Assembly (NCBI RefSeq): GCF_040545425.1
Contig: NZ_JBEPLW010000009.1
Length of the DNA stretch: 64,000 nucleotides
Reading direction: 5' to 3' (one strand)
Origin: Bhargavaea ullalensis
GTDB lineage: Bacteria; Bacillota; Bacilli; Bacillales_A; Planococcaceae
The notes beneath the pieces were generated by a model. It was not told the origin of the DNA. It was given only the letters and a program-made list of their open reading frames with translations, and made no database searches. Each line of letters begins with the position of its first letter. Position 1 is the stretch's first letter. A program made the position numbers and the translations under genes. Below, piece by piece: positions 1-9,829 of this stretch.

Positions 1-43
1 CAGGGGCTTTATGGGCAAGAACATGCGAAATATCCACGAAAAT

Positions 44-85
44 GACAAAACGACCCCAAAAGATTTCTTTTGGGTCCGTTTTGTC
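44..85. terminator. Bidirectional terminator hairpin
   Basis: A 19-nt stem (44-62 with 67-85, one two-base mismatch) closes on a 4-nt loop. It carries A-rich sequence on its left and TTTTG on its right, so it could terminate on either strand. It probably ends a gene lying left of the window. Nothing codes between 1 and 43. Confidence 0.75.
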
Positions 86-93
86 TACAGTCT

Positions 94-126
94 GAGCCGA
101 CACTCACATTGTGTCGGCTCTTTTTT
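94..126 (+). terminator. Rho-independent terminator
   Basis: Perfect 10-bp stem GAGCCGACAC (94-103) with GTGTCGGCTC (111-120), 7-nt loop, followed by six T. It directly follows the first hairpin, so transcription from the left is strongly closed off before the repeat array. Confidence 0.85.
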
Positions 127-169
127 GCGGTGCGCGCATGCTTCACAAAAGTCATCCCGCCGCGGTTTC

Positions 170-550
170 TATCCCGACATTCAGGAGCGTTATCCCGACA
201 TTCACAGTGCGTATCCCGACATTCGGCGCCGTTATCCCGACATTCACCCCGCCGCGGTTTCTATCCCGACATTCGAGAGAGCTATCCCGACATTCACAGC
301 GTGTATCCCGACATCCACCCCGCCGCAGTTTCTATCCCGACATTCGAGAGAGCTATCCCGACATTCACAGTGCGTATCCCGACATTCGGCGCCGTTATCC
401 CGACATTCACCCCGCCGCAGTTTCTATCCCGACATTCGAGAGAGCTATCCCGACATTCACAGCGTGTATCCCGACATTCGGCGCCGTTATCCCGACATTC
501 ACCCCGCCGCAGTTTCTATCCCGACATTCGGCGGCGCTATCCCGACATCC
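170..550. repeat. 21-bp-period tandem array 1 (core TATCCCGACATTC, 17 copies)
   Basis: Seventeen copies of the 13-nt core TATCCCGACATTC start at 170, 191, 212, 233, 262, 283, 304, 333, 354, 375, 396, 425, 446, 467, 488, 517 and 538. Intervals are 21 bp except four of 29 bp; from 333 on the pattern is 21,21,21,29, a 92-bp superperiod. The core is almost invariant (two copies have ATCC for ATTC) while the 8- or 16-nt spacers vary. The array stays open in all three + frames and fuses in frame to the MoxR gene, but I see no ribosome binding site or codon signal and do not call it coding. It fills the gap between the 94-126 terminator and the gene at 748. Not a CRISPR: the spacers are far too short. 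Confidence 0.95.
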
Positions 551-747
551 CCCAGTCCCGGTTCCAATCCCACAGAAGTCAACCGCCATCCCGCCTTTAT
601 GCTGCCCTTGAGAAGTTTCTCCACTTTTCCGACACCTCCGCATTTCCCCTGATTGACCGGCTGCCACTCCTTCCTTTAGACTGTATCTATCATATAAATT
701 TTCCAAAAAGGACGGCCGGGAAACGGCAGGAAGACAGGTGCAGCCTG

Positions 748-1698
748 ATGGATGAACAGCAAAAATTACTGCGGGTCATTGACAATATTGAAAAAGTTAT
801 GATCGGGAAGCGGGAAGTCGCCGAATTGAGCGTGACGGCCCTGCTTTCCGGCGGTCACGTTCTGCTGGAAGACGTGCCGGGTGTCGGCAAAACGATGATG
901 GTCCGGTCGCTGGCGAAGTCGGTCGGGGCGGAATTTAAGCGCATCCAGTTCACGCCGGATCTTCTGCCGTCCGATGTGGTCGGGGTGTCGATTTACAATC
1001 CGAAAAGCATGGAATTTGAATTCCGCCCGGGTCCGGTCATGGGCAACATTGTCCTGGCCGACGAGATCAACCGGACGTCCCCGAAAACGCAGTCTGCGCT
1101 GCTTGAGGGAATGGAGGAGGCCTCGGTGACGATCGACGGCCGGACGTTGCCGCTCCCGGATCCGTTTTTCGTCATGGCGACGCAGAACCCGATTGAATAC
1201 GAAGGCACCTACCCGTTGCCTGAAGCGCAGCTTGACCGGTTTTTATTCAAGATCCGGATGGGCTATCCGTCACGGGAAGAAGAGCTGGAAGTGCTGAGGC
1301 GCTCGGAAAGCCAGGCGCCGATCGAACGCATCGAGCCTGTCCTGACGCTCGCGGAACTTCTTGAAATCCGCAGCAGGGCGGACGAGGTGCTGATCGATGA
1401 CACCGTCAAGGGCTACATCGTCGATCTTGCCGAAGCGACCCGGACCAGTCCGGATGTCCGGCTCGGCGTGAGTCCGCGCGGATCGATCGCCCTCATGAAG
1501 GCGGCCCGCTCCTATGCGTTTTTGCGCGGCCGCGGCTATGTGACGCCGGATGACGTCCAGTTTCTCGTGCCGTATGTGTTCGGCCACCGGATGATCCTGC
1601 AGCCGGAAACCCGCTATGAGGGCATCACGGCGGAAGAGCTGATCGAGCGGATCGTGATCAAGACGAAAGTGCCGGTGAGAAGAGCGGGAATGCGATGA
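748..1698 (+). CDS. MoxR-family AAA+ ATPase (YeaC-like)
   Basis: 316 aa, usual length for MoxR proteins, cytoplasmic chaperone-type ATPases that usually act with a von Willebrand/DUF58 partner. Visible: Walker A GVGKT (res. 45-49), Walker B VLADEIN (about 102-108), sensor-1 ATQNP (144-148) and the LPEAQLDRF arginine-finger segment. The ATG at 748 is chosen because AGGTG lies 8 nt upstream and homology begins there; the frame stays open upstream through the repeat array, so a much longer call would be wrong. It overlaps the DUF58 gene by 4 nt, and the yeaC-yeaD-yebA-guaA order is as in B. subtilis. The function of the trio is not settled; a membrane-complex assembly role is inference. Confidence 0.93.
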   Translation: MDEQQKLLRVIDNIEKVMIGKREVAELSVTALLSGGHVLLEDVPGVGKTMMVRSLAKSVGAEFKRIQFTPDLLPSDVVGVSIYNPKSMEFEFRPGPVMGNIVLADEINRTSPKTQSALLEGMEEASVTIDGRTLPLPDPFFVMATQNPIEYEGTYPLPEAQLDRFLFKIRMGYPSREEELEVLRRSESQAPIERIEPVLTLAELLEIRSRADEVLIDDTVKGYIVDLAEATRTSPDVRLGVSPRGSIALMKAARSYAFLRGRGYVTPDDVQFLVPYVFGHRMILQPETRYEGITAEELIERIVIKTKVPVRRAGMR

Positions 1699-2891
1699 AG
1701 CAGCTGAAAAAAGCGGTGCCGGCGCTTCGGCTGGTCTTTCTTCTCCTTTTGCTTGCCGGGACGTTCGCCTACGCAAAATTCCAGGGCGGGCGGGTGAGCT
1801 GGACCGTCTTTTATATGCTCCTGCCGTTTCTCGTCTACGGCATCCTGCTGTTCCTTTATCCGCTGCGTGATCTGGCGTTCAAGCGGGATCTCCCCCGCAG
1901 GGAATTGCCGTTCGGCGGGGCGATCAAAGCCGAAGTGTCGCTGGCACGCCGCTTTCCGTTTCCGCTGCTGTATGTATCCGTCAGGGAGGAACTGGAAAGC
2001 GCCGGACAATCCGCGAAGCCGGCCGGCCTGTTCCTCTGGGGGATGGGGAAGAAGAAAGTATGGACGTATGAAACGGCTCCTCTGCAAAGGGGCGAACATG
2101 CCCTGGGAGGCCTCACTGTCGAGGTGTCCGACTTTTTCGGCTGGATGAAAAAGAGCGTTTTTCTGCCGGGCAGGGAGTCGGTGATCGTACTTCCGAAGAT
2201 GCTGGATATCCGGCAGCTCCCTGTCGCGGCGGCAGATGACCGCGGCGCGGCCGCTTCTTCCGCCTCGGCGGTAAGGGACCCGGCTTCCGCTTCGGGGGTC
2301 CGCGAATACGAGCCGGGGGACCGGATGTCGAGGATCCACTGGCCGTCGTTTGCGCGCACGGGCCACCTCCATACGAAGGAATTCGAGGATCGCCGTTCGC
2401 AGGATCTGCTTCTCGTCCTCGACGGGAGCAAGAGCGCCACGTTCGAAGAGCAGGTCAGCCTGGCCGCCTCGATTTTGAGAATGACCGCATCCGACCGGGC
2501 GACTGCTGGGTTCGTGACGCTCGGTCCTGCCGGCGCTGCGTTTCCCCGCGTGGAAGGCCTGGATGGACACCACGAAGTGCTTCGCCATCTTGCGCGTCTT
2601 CAGCCTTCCGCAGAGGGGGGCTCCGTCCCGTTTGAGGGGCGCCGTCTGCTGGCGACGGCCGCCACGGTGACGCTGATCACCGGCCGGCTGTCCCTGAATT
2701 GGATGGATGCCCTTTTAACTGAGTGCACGGGGCTGCGCGGCGGCCTGCTGTTGTCTGTCCTGGAGCCGGACGGACGTCCGGATGAACAGGCGCGGGCCGC
2801 GGCCAAAAAAGCTTCCGCCCGAGGACTGGACGTCCGGTTCGTATCGGAACGTGATTTCACAGCGATGAGACCGGAAGGGAGGGCATCATGA
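1695..2891 (+). CDS. DUF58 membrane protein (YeaD-like)
   Basis: 398 aa. Two hydrophobic segments near the N-terminus (about res. 10-27 and 36-56) are followed by a soluble part containing the DUF58 signature, here YEPGDRMSRIHWPSFARTG with a following KEFEDRR. DUF58 proteins are the usual partners of MoxR ATPases and carry a vWA-like fold. The start overlaps the MoxR stop (ATGA) and the end overlaps the next gene by 4 nt, so the three are translationally coupled. GC content matches the neighbours. The molecular role is unknown. Confidence 0.9.
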   Translation: MKQLKKAVPALRLVFLLLLLAGTFAYAKFQGGRVSWTVFYMLLPFLVYGILLFLYPLRDLAFKRDLPRRELPFGGAIKAEVSLARRFPFPLLYVSVREELESAGQSAKPAGLFLWGMGKKKVWTYETAPLQRGEHALGGLTVEVSDFFGWMKKSVFLPGRESVIVLPKMLDIRQLPVAAADDRGAAASSASAVRDPASASGVREYEPGDRMSRIHWPSFARTGHLHTKEFEDRRSQDLLLVLDGSKSATFEEQVSLAASILRMTASDRATAGFVTLGPAGAAFPRVEGLDGHHEVLRHLARLQPSAEGGSVPFEGRRLLATAATVTLITGRLSLNWMDALLTECTGLRGGLLLSVLEPDGRPDEQARAAAKKASARGLDVRFVSERDFTAMRPEGRAS

Positions 2892-5062
2892 ACGATAAAT
2901 GGCGGAACCGGCTGTTTCTGGCCGTTGTTTACGGGCTGGTGTTCCTGCTGATCCGGGAGTGGCTCATTCCCATCGCGGAACTGACCGGCACCGGGCATCT
3001 TGGCCTGTTTCTTTTGTTCGTCGGGCTTTGTTTCGCGCTGCCGCTCACCGGAATTCCGCGCTGGGCATCGGCGTCGGTGAAAGTCGTGTTTTCCGCATGG
3101 CTCATCACGCGCGCCTATCTCGACGGTCCGCACGGTCTGGAGGCGGTGTTCAGGTTCTTTGCGGAAGAGTTCAGGCAGAACGCCCATGCCCTGCTGACGG
3201 GAGAGTTCGCCGGCATCACGGATGCGTTCCGGACGGTGCTGTTCCTCGCGCTCATCTGGATGGCGTCTTATCTGATCCAGTACTGGATCTCCATCCGCAT
3301 GTCGGTTTTGCTGTTTTACGGGATGACGCTGATTTTCATCACGGTGCTTGACACATTCAGTCCATACCGGGCGGATGAAGCCATTTTAAGAATCCTTGTC
3401 ATCGGCCTCCTGCTGATCGGCCTGCTGGCCCTGGCAAAGCTCGCATCCGGCCAGACGAAGCGTCCGTCCATCCAGTCGGTCCTCTTGATGGCCACCCCGC
3501 TCGTGCTGTTCATCGGTGCCTCGGGCGCACTGAGCCAGATGATGCCGAAGTCTGAACCGGCGTGGCCGGATCCGGTTCCGTTCCTCCGCTCGCTTGCAGA
3601 CGGGGCTGGATCCGGGCCGGGAGAAGCGGGCAAGATCGGCTACGGGGAAGATGATTCCATGCTCGGCGGTCCGTTCATCGGCGACAATACGGTCGTCTTT
3701 GAAGCGAACACACGAAGCGGCCAATACTGGAAAGTGGAAACGAAAGACACATACACGACGCGCGGCTGGGTGAATTCTTCTGAGGAACAGGAGCTGATCC
3801 CCGTCGGCAACGGGTTGCCGATCAGCGACCCGCTGCTTGCCGGCAAGCAGCGCGACGAAGACACGGCCGACCTGACGATGAAGCTTGACTTTGAATTCAT
3901 CGTCCAGCCGTACGGGGCGAAGGAGCCGTCGCCGGCGGAAGGCGTGGAGTACCTGCAGGAAAGCTCGACGGGGAAGGTCATCCCGTTCCGCGACCGGGCG
4001 CCCGTATCGCTTGATCAGTACTCGGTCACCTACAGCGAGCCGGCCTACAGCCTGTCCGCTCTCCGTCAGACGACGCCCGACAAGCTGCCGGCCGGCGGGT
4101 TTGAGAAGTACTTGCAGCTGCCGGACGAACTGCCGCAGCGGGTGCGCGACCTGGCGGCGGATCTCACTTCAGGCGAGGCGACGCTGTACGGGAAAGCGCG
4201 TGCCGTCGAGCGGTACTTTTCGCAGAACGGCTATGTGTACGACCAGGTGAATGTTGCATCTCCGGGTGCCGGCGAAGACTATGTCGACCACTTCCTGTTT
4301 GACACGAAGCGCGGCTACTGCGACAACTTCTCCACATCGATGGTCGTCCTTCTCCGCTCTGCCGGGATTCCTGCACGCTGGGCGAAAGGGTTCAATGAAG
4401 GCGACGACGTCGGGCGCGAAGGCGAAGGACGGCATTTTGAAATCACGAACAACAATGCGCACTCCTGGGTGGAGGCCTACATGCCGGGCGTCGGCTGGAT
4501 GCCGTTTGAACCGACCGTCGGCTTCAGCGGCGCAGGCGGCATCGACTACGACCTGAACCTCGATGAAACCCCTGAGGAGCAGCAGGAAGCACAGGAAAAG
4601 GCCGAAACGCCGGAACAGAAGAAAGAGAAGGAAGAAAAGGCGGCAGCGGCCGGGCCCGGCTTCTGGAAGTCCGTTGGAGACTTCTTCTCCCGGCACCAGG
4701 GCTTGCTCTACGGAGGGGCGGCGGTGTTGCTGGCCCTGGCGCTGATCGCCTGGATGACCCGCCCGAAATGGCTGCCGAAATATCTTGTTGCCCGGTACCG
4801 CCGAAAACCGTTTGACCGGGAAGGATTTGAGCGGGCGTACGGACGGCTGCTCCGCCGGCTTCGCCATTATGGGCTCGGCCGGGCGGAAGGGAAAACTTTG
4901 TCCGATTATGCAGCAGAGGTGGACGCCCACTTCGGCGGAAGCGACATGCGCCGCCTCACGGGTGCCTATGAGGACAGCCTCTACGGCGCCCGTGACACCG
5001 CACCGCGCGCGGATTCGCTCCGGGAAAGTTGGGAAAATTTAATCTACAGGACTGGCGGTTGA
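2888..5062 (+). CDS. Transglutaminase-like membrane protein with C-terminal DUF4129 (YebA-like)
   Basis: 724 aa. About six N-terminal transmembrane helices (first 220 residues), then an extracytoplasmic transglutaminase core: the Cys segment GYCDNFSTSMVVLLRSAGIP, the His segment NNAHSWVEAYMPG and the following Asp/Glu region. An acidic, lysine-rich linker leads to one more helix (about res. 605-625) and a C-terminal cytoplasmic DUF4129-like tail. It is third in the MoxR-DUF58 operon, overlapping by 4 nt. The Cys-His residues look intact, so a peptidase or transglutaminase-like activity at the cell surface is plausible, but the substrate is unknown. Confidence 0.9.
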   Translation: MNDKWRNRLFLAVVYGLVFLLIREWLIPIAELTGTGHLGLFLLFVGLCFALPLTGIPRWASASVKVVFSAWLITRAYLDGPHGLEAVFRFFAEEFRQNAHALLTGEFAGITDAFRTVLFLALIWMASYLIQYWISIRMSVLLFYGMTLIFITVLDTFSPYRADEAILRILVIGLLLIGLLALAKLASGQTKRPSIQSVLLMATPLVLFIGASGALSQMMPKSEPAWPDPVPFLRSLADGAGSGPGEAGKIGYGEDDSMLGGPFIGDNTVVFEANTRSGQYWKVETKDTYTTRGWVNSSEEQELIPVGNGLPISDPLLAGKQRDEDTADLTMKLDFEFIVQPYGAKEPSPAEGVEYLQESSTGKVIPFRDRAPVSLDQYSVTYSEPAYSLSALRQTTPDKLPAGGFEKYLQLPDELPQRVRDLAADLTSGEATLYGKARAVERYFSQNGYVYDQVNVASPGAGEDYVDHFLFDTKRGYCDNFSTSMVVLLRSAGIPARWAKGFNEGDDVGREGEGRHFEITNNNAHSWVEAYMPGVGWMPFEPTVGFSGAGGIDYDLNLDETPEEQQEAQEKAETPEQKKEKEEKAAAAGPGFWKSVGDFFSRHQGLLYGGAAVLLALALIAWMTRPKWLPKYLVARYRRKPFDREGFERAYGRLLRRLRHYGLGRAEGKTLSDYAAEVDAHFGGSDMRRLTGAYEDSLYGARDTAPRADSLRESWENLIYRTGG

Positions 5063-5110
5063 TTTTCGGCGGCCGAAACGGTACACTGACTTAAAATCGG
5101 ATAGACCGGG

Positions 5111-5187
5111 TCGCCCCTCATATAAGTCCGGAAATATGGTCCGGATGTCTCTACCAAGCCACCTTAAACGGCTTGTCTATGAAGGCG
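5111..5187 (+). promoter_or_regulatory. Purine (guanine-type) riboswitch upstream of guaA
   Basis: Matches the purine aptamer layout: P1 5' strand with CTCATATAA, P2 TCCGG/CCGGA with loop AAATATGGT, J2/3 ending CTCTACC, P3 AAGCC/GGCTT with loop ACCTTAAAC, then J3/1 GTCTATG. The ligand-selecting position in J3/1 is C, the guanine/hypoxanthine class. The base before it is T, where most family members have A. The 3' strand of P1 runs into the terminator stem at 5184, so ligand binding should favour termination before guaA. Confidence 0.9.
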
Positions 5188-5220
5188 GGTGTTCTTGTGC
5201 ATGCAGGGACGCCCGCCTTT
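5184..5220 (+). terminator. Riboswitch expression-platform terminator (guaA)
   Basis: GGCGGGTGTTC (5184-5194) pairs with the segment ending GACGCCCGCC (5207-5217), followed by TTT. It overlaps the closing helix of the aptamer, as expected for a premature-termination switch. Confidence 0.8.
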
Positions 5221-5302
5221 ATGGAGAGATGAGAACGCGCGGAAGCTTGTTTCTGCGCGTTTTTCATTTGACCCGGTCTTCAATGGAAAAGGTGGAATCA
5301 TC

Positions 5303-6856
<1,554 letters not shown>

Positions 6857-6860
6857 CTAA

Positions 6861-6995
6861 AGCGGAGCGGGCCGTTCAGACTCGACAGGCATAAGACAGC
6901 CGGCGGCGCGAAGCCTGCTTCGCGTCGCGACCTGACATACGACCCCGAGCCCCTGCCGCCCGGAGCTGGATGAACCAAAAGCGGAGGGCGGCTGC
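6861..6995. repeat. GC-rich structured dispersed element between guaA and pbuG
   Basis: Non-coding. It holds a near-perfect 12-bp hairpin (GCGGCGCGAAGC 6903-6914 with GCTTCGCGTCGC 6917-6928) flanked by ACAGGCATAAGAC and CCTGACATACGACC. From memory this layout resembles a repeat very common between genes in Bacillaceae and Planococcaceae. Only one copy lies in this window, so repetitiveness cannot be shown here. Confidence 0.55.
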
Positions 6996-7041
6996 GTTAA
7001 CTTTGCTGCCTGGCGACTGAACAAGAATAGAGAGATTCCCG

Positions 7042-7068
7042 AAGCTTCCTCCAAAAGAGGGAGCTTTT
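7042..7068 (+). terminator. Terminator downstream of guaA
   Basis: AAGCTTCCTC (7042-7051) pairs with GAGGGAGCTT (7057-7066), with a 5-nt loop and a short T tract. It ends the guaA transcript before the pbuG riboswitch. Confidence 0.8.
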
Positions 7069-7178
7069 AATTGTTATGTGCCGAACATTAAACTGAAAAT
7101 ACCTTCCATTGTTCGTATTTATCTTGCATATCGTACGCTATTCCGCTATACTATCACTGAACTTCATTCATATAACAT

Positions 7179-7252
7179 CCCGTCGTATATCCCCGGAGAT
7201 AAGGTCCGGAAGTTTCTACCGAGCTGCCGTAAATGGCTCGACTACGATCGGG
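7179..7252 (+). promoter_or_regulatory. Purine (guanine-type) riboswitch upstream of pbuG
   Basis: P1 (CCGTCGTA with TACGATCGG), a CCGG/CCGG P2 with loop AGATAAGGT, J2/3 AAGTTTCTACC, P3 GAGC/GCTC around the canonical CCGTAAA loop, and J3/1 GACTACG. The C in J3/1 predicts guanine/hypoxanthine recognition. The pbuG gene encodes a hypoxanthine/guanine permease, which agrees with the ligand. Confidence 0.92.
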
Positions 7253-7288
7253 GGCGTTCTTCATTTTTTCGGGCGCTCCCATTCGTCA

Positions 7289-7325
7289 GGACATGCGGCT
7301 TTTCGGCCCATGTCCTTTTTCTTTT
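7289..7325 (+). terminator. Riboswitch terminator (pbuG leader)
   Basis: AGGACATG (7289-7296) pairs with CATGTCCT (7310-7317), followed by a long T-rich tract. A second weaker hairpin (GGGGGCG 7250-7256 with CGCTCCC 7275-7281) lies between it and the aptamer and may take part in the switch. Confidence 0.8.
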
Positions 7326-7356
7326 TCCGGGAGAGACGGGTAAAACGGAGGAAATC

Positions 7357-8697
7357 ATGAAAAACTATTTCAATTTCGATGAGCTCGGCACGAATTATCG
7401 CCGTGAGATCATCGGCGGCCTGACCACGTTCCTGTCGATGGCGTATATTCTCGTCGTCAATCCGCTCACGCTGTCGCTTGAGTCTGTGCCGGATCTTCCG
7501 GCTGACATGCGCATGGATGCAGGAGCAGTCTTTGTCGCCACCGCGCTTGCGGCTGCCGTCGGTTCCCTGTTCATGGGGCTCATCGCCAAATATCCGATCG
7601 GGCTCGCACCGGGGATGGGGCTCAATGCCTTCTTCGCCTACACGGTCGTTCTCACGTACGGCATCCCCTGGCAGACGGCGCTCACGGGCGTTCTGTTTTC
7701 GGGAGTCATCTTCATTCTTCTTTCCTTGTCCGGGCTGCGCGAAAAGATCATCAATGCCATTCCTGCCCAACTGAAATACGCGGTCGGTGCGGGGATCGGA
7801 CTTTTTATTGCCTACCTCGGTTTCCAGAACTCCGGAATCATTGCGAACCATGACGCGACGCTCACCGGGCTCGGCGATCTGTCGCAGCCGGCTACGCTGC
7901 TCGCAATCTTCGGCCTGGTTCTGACCGTCATTCTCATGGTGCTGAATGTGAAGGGGGCCATCTTCTTCGGAATGCTGACCACAGCGGTTGTCGGCATGAT
8001 TTTCAAGGTCGTTCCGCTTCCTGACGGTGTGATCGGATCCATTCCGGACGTGAGCCCGACATTCGGCGCGGCGTTCCATCCGCTCATGAACGATCCGGGC
8101 TCGCTCATGACGATCCAGTTTCTCGTCATCGTCCTCACTTTCCTGTTCGTCGACTTTTTCGATACGGCGGGAACCTTGATTGCCGTCGCCCAGAAAGCCG
8201 GCATCATGAAGGGAGACAAACTGCCGCGTGCAGGCAAGGCGCTTCTAGCCGACTCCCTCGCCACCGTGACCGGTGCGATTTTCGGCACTTCGACGACCAC
8301 TTCCTACGTTGAATCGACCGCGGGGGTGGCGGCGGGCGCCCGCACCGGATTCGCAGCCGTCGTCACCGGTGTGATGTTCCTCGTCTCGCTGTTGTTTTAT
8401 CCGCTTTTGTCGGTCATTACATCGGCAGTCACGGCCCCGGCGCTCATCATCGTCGGTGTGCTCATGGTGTCTGCGCTCGGCCTCATTGAGTGGAATCGCT
8501 TCGAGATTGCCGTGCCGGCATTCCTGACGGTCATCATGATGCCGCTCGGTTACTCAATCGCGACAGGGATTGCAATCGGCTTTATCTTCTATCCGATTAC
8601 GATGATCCTCGCCGGACGCCGCCGGGAAGTCCATCCGATCATGTATGGCCTGTTCTTGATCTTCATTGCGTATTTCGTATTCGTTCAGGGTAAATGA
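7357..8697 (+). CDS. pbuG: Hypoxanthine/guanine permease (AzgA/NCS2 family)
   Basis: 446 aa, close to B. subtilis PbuG (440). An integral membrane proton symporter for hypoxanthine and guanine. It begins MKNYFNFDELGTNYRREIIG, then GGLTTFLSMAYILVVNP, the family hallmark, with about 12-14 hydrophobic segments to the C-terminus. The FDTAGTLIAVAQKAG and TSTTTSYVESTAGVAAG stretches are typical of AzgA-type carriers. The ATG at 7357 has GGAGG 5-9 nt upstream; the frame is open earlier only through the riboswitch. Control by its own guanine-type riboswitch is expected. Confidence 0.95.
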   Translation: MKNYFNFDELGTNYRREIIGGLTTFLSMAYILVVNPLTLSLESVPDLPADMRMDAGAVFVATALAAAVGSLFMGLIAKYPIGLAPGMGLNAFFAYTVVLTYGIPWQTALTGVLFSGVIFILLSLSGLREKIINAIPAQLKYAVGAGIGLFIAYLGFQNSGIIANHDATLTGLGDLSQPATLLAIFGLVLTVILMVLNVKGAIFFGMLTTAVVGMIFKVVPLPDGVIGSIPDVSPTFGAAFHPLMNDPGSLMTIQFLVIVLTFLFVDFFDTAGTLIAVAQKAGIMKGDKLPRAGKALLADSLATVTGAIFGTSTTTSYVESTAGVAAGARTGFAAVVTGVMFLVSLLFYPLLSVITSAVTAPALIIVGVLMVSALGLIEWNRFEIAVPAFLTVIMMPLGYSIATGIAIGFIFYPITMILAGRRREVHPIMYGLFLIFIAYFVFVQGK

Positions 8698-8706
8698 TGA
8701 ATACAG

Positions 8707-8742
8707 CCGCTCCTGCCTGTAAGCCGGCGGGAGCGGATTTGT
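8707..8742 (+). terminator. Terminator downstream of pbuG
   Basis: Perfect 11-bp stem CCGCTCCTGCC (8707-8717) with GGCGGGAGCGG (8726-8736), then a T-rich stretch. Confidence 0.88.
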
Positions 8743-8827
8743 TTTGTTCCCTTGTTTTTACCGGCGGAAGTCCGATACCATGGAAGAAGCGCGGTCCGCC
8801 GCCGCAATCTGGAGGGAGGTTTTGCCG

Positions 8828-9355
8828 ATGACAATGGTGCTCATTATCTTTGCCATCAACCTCGTGTATGTCACGTTTTACACGGTCCGGCTGATTTTGA
8901 CGATGAAGGGCTACCGCTGGATCGCAGCCGGTCTCAGCATGGTTGAAATTGTGATTTACGTGGTCGGCCTTGGGCTGGTGCTCGATAATCTCAATGAAAT
9001 TCAGAACCTTGTCGCCTACGCCGTCGGCTATGGAACCGGCGTCATCATCGGATCGATGATCGAAGAAAAGCTCGCACTCGGCTATATCATGGTGAATGTG
9101 ATCACCGAGGACATCGAACGGAAGATGGTTCGGGTCATCCGCGAAAATGGCTTCGGCATCACCGACTGGGAGGCGAACGGCCGCGACGGATCCCGGCACG
9201 CGATGCAGATCCTGACGCCAAAGAAATCCGAGCTGAAGCTGTACACACTCATCAAAGAGCTTGATCCAAAGGCGTTCATCATCACCTATGAGGCGCGCAA
9301 CATCCACGGCGGCTTCTGGGTGAAACAAGTCCGGAAAGGAAAATTGTTCCGATGA
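8828..9355 (+). CDS. yebE: UPF0316/DUF2179 membrane protein (YebE-like)
   Basis: 175 aa. Three N-terminal transmembrane helices (about res. 2-22, 30-55 and 60-80) precede a soluble C-terminal DUF2179 domain, the layout of UPF0316. The core EIVIYVVGLGLVLDNL is typical. The ATG at 8828 is chosen because GGAGGGAGG lies 8 nt upstream; the longer frame back to 8744 lacks a site. The next gene overlaps by 4 nt, as yebE-yebG do upstream of the pur operon in B. subtilis. Function unknown. Confidence 0.88.
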   Translation: MTMVLIIFAINLVYVTFYTVRLILTMKGYRWIAAGLSMVEIVIYVVGLGLVLDNLNEIQNLVAYAVGYGTGVIIGSMIEEKLALGYIMVNVITEDIERKMVRVIRENGFGITDWEANGRDGSRHAMQILTPKKSELKLYTLIKELDPKAFIITYEARNIHGGFWVKQVRKGKLFR

Positions 9356-9543
9356 CCAAGAAAAAAACAGTCTGGTTCGAAGTGGAAGAAGGCGAGACGA
9401 TCGGAGACTGCCTCGCACGCATGGAGCAGGAAGGCTATATGGCCGCCGGCAGGAAAGAGGAGCCGATCTTCGAGGAGCGCAACGGCGAACCCGTCCCCGT
9501 CCGCCAGCGCATCCGCTTCAAGGGTGTATTAAGAGAAGAATGA
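9352..9543 (+). CDS. yebG: NETI-motif protein (YebG-like)
   Basis: 63 aa, cytoplasmic. Contains WFEVEEGETIGDCLARM and GRKEEPIFEE, the conserved block of the short NETI family, although here NETI reads GETI. It is coupled to yebE by a 4-nt overlap. The synteny yebE-yebG-purE supports the assignment. No function is known. Confidence 0.85.
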   Translation: MTKKKTVWFEVEEGETIGDCLARMEQEGYMAAGRKEEPIFEERNGEPVPVRQRIRFKGVLREE

Positions 9544-9545
9544 AA

Positions 9546-9576
9546 ACCGGAAGGGCTGCGGCTCCTCCGGCTTTTT
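9546..9576 (+). terminator. Terminator downstream of yebG
   Basis: CCGGA (9547-9551) and following GG pair with CC and TCCGG (9566-9570), then CTTTTT. Moderately strong. Confidence 0.65.
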
Positions 9577-9660
9577 GAATCTCTGGCGGGTGTACCGGAG
9601 CGGAATTGGTCTATTAGGGAGAGAGTCGGTCTACTCACTGTTTCATTCCAGTCAGAAGGA

Positions 9661-9766
9661 GAAGAAATCCGCGAGACACCTGCGGGAACAGCGTCCGTCG
9701 AAGACCCCGCAGAGTGCAGCTCGAGGAGGCTAAGGCGACGCCCGCGGTAAGCGAGCGGATTTCTTC
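9661..9766 (+). repeat. Dispersed structured repeat, copy 1
   Basis: Closed by a perfect 12-bp terminal inverted repeat, GAAGAAATCCGC (9661-9672) and GCGGATTTCTTC (9755-9766). Inside are the motifs shared by the other copies: CACCTGCGGGAA, AAGACCCCGCAG, CGAGGAGGCTAAGGC and GCCCGCGGTAAGCG. Other copies are at 13191-13316 (reverse), 13333-13461, 35041-35167 and 37528-37651. This copy separates two remnant array units (9604, 9624) from the rest of the 21-bp array at 9830. Confidence 0.85.
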
Positions 9767-9829
9767 GACTGATGGAGTACGCTTTGCTTTCTGCCGGCAA
9801 AAACCCCTCGCGCACAAACTCCGTGGGAG

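Noticed and set aside
170..550. Possible CRISPR array
   Set aside because: Repeats of 13 nt with 8- or 16-nt spacers, no cas genes anywhere in the window; spacers are far too short and partly repeated.
11..652. Repeat-rich open frames (YPDI-type heptad repeats) as secreted or structural proteins
   Set aside because: All three + frames stay open only because the unit is 21 bp; the core is conserved at the DNA level and the frame shifts at each 29-bp interval, so no single protein is conserved.
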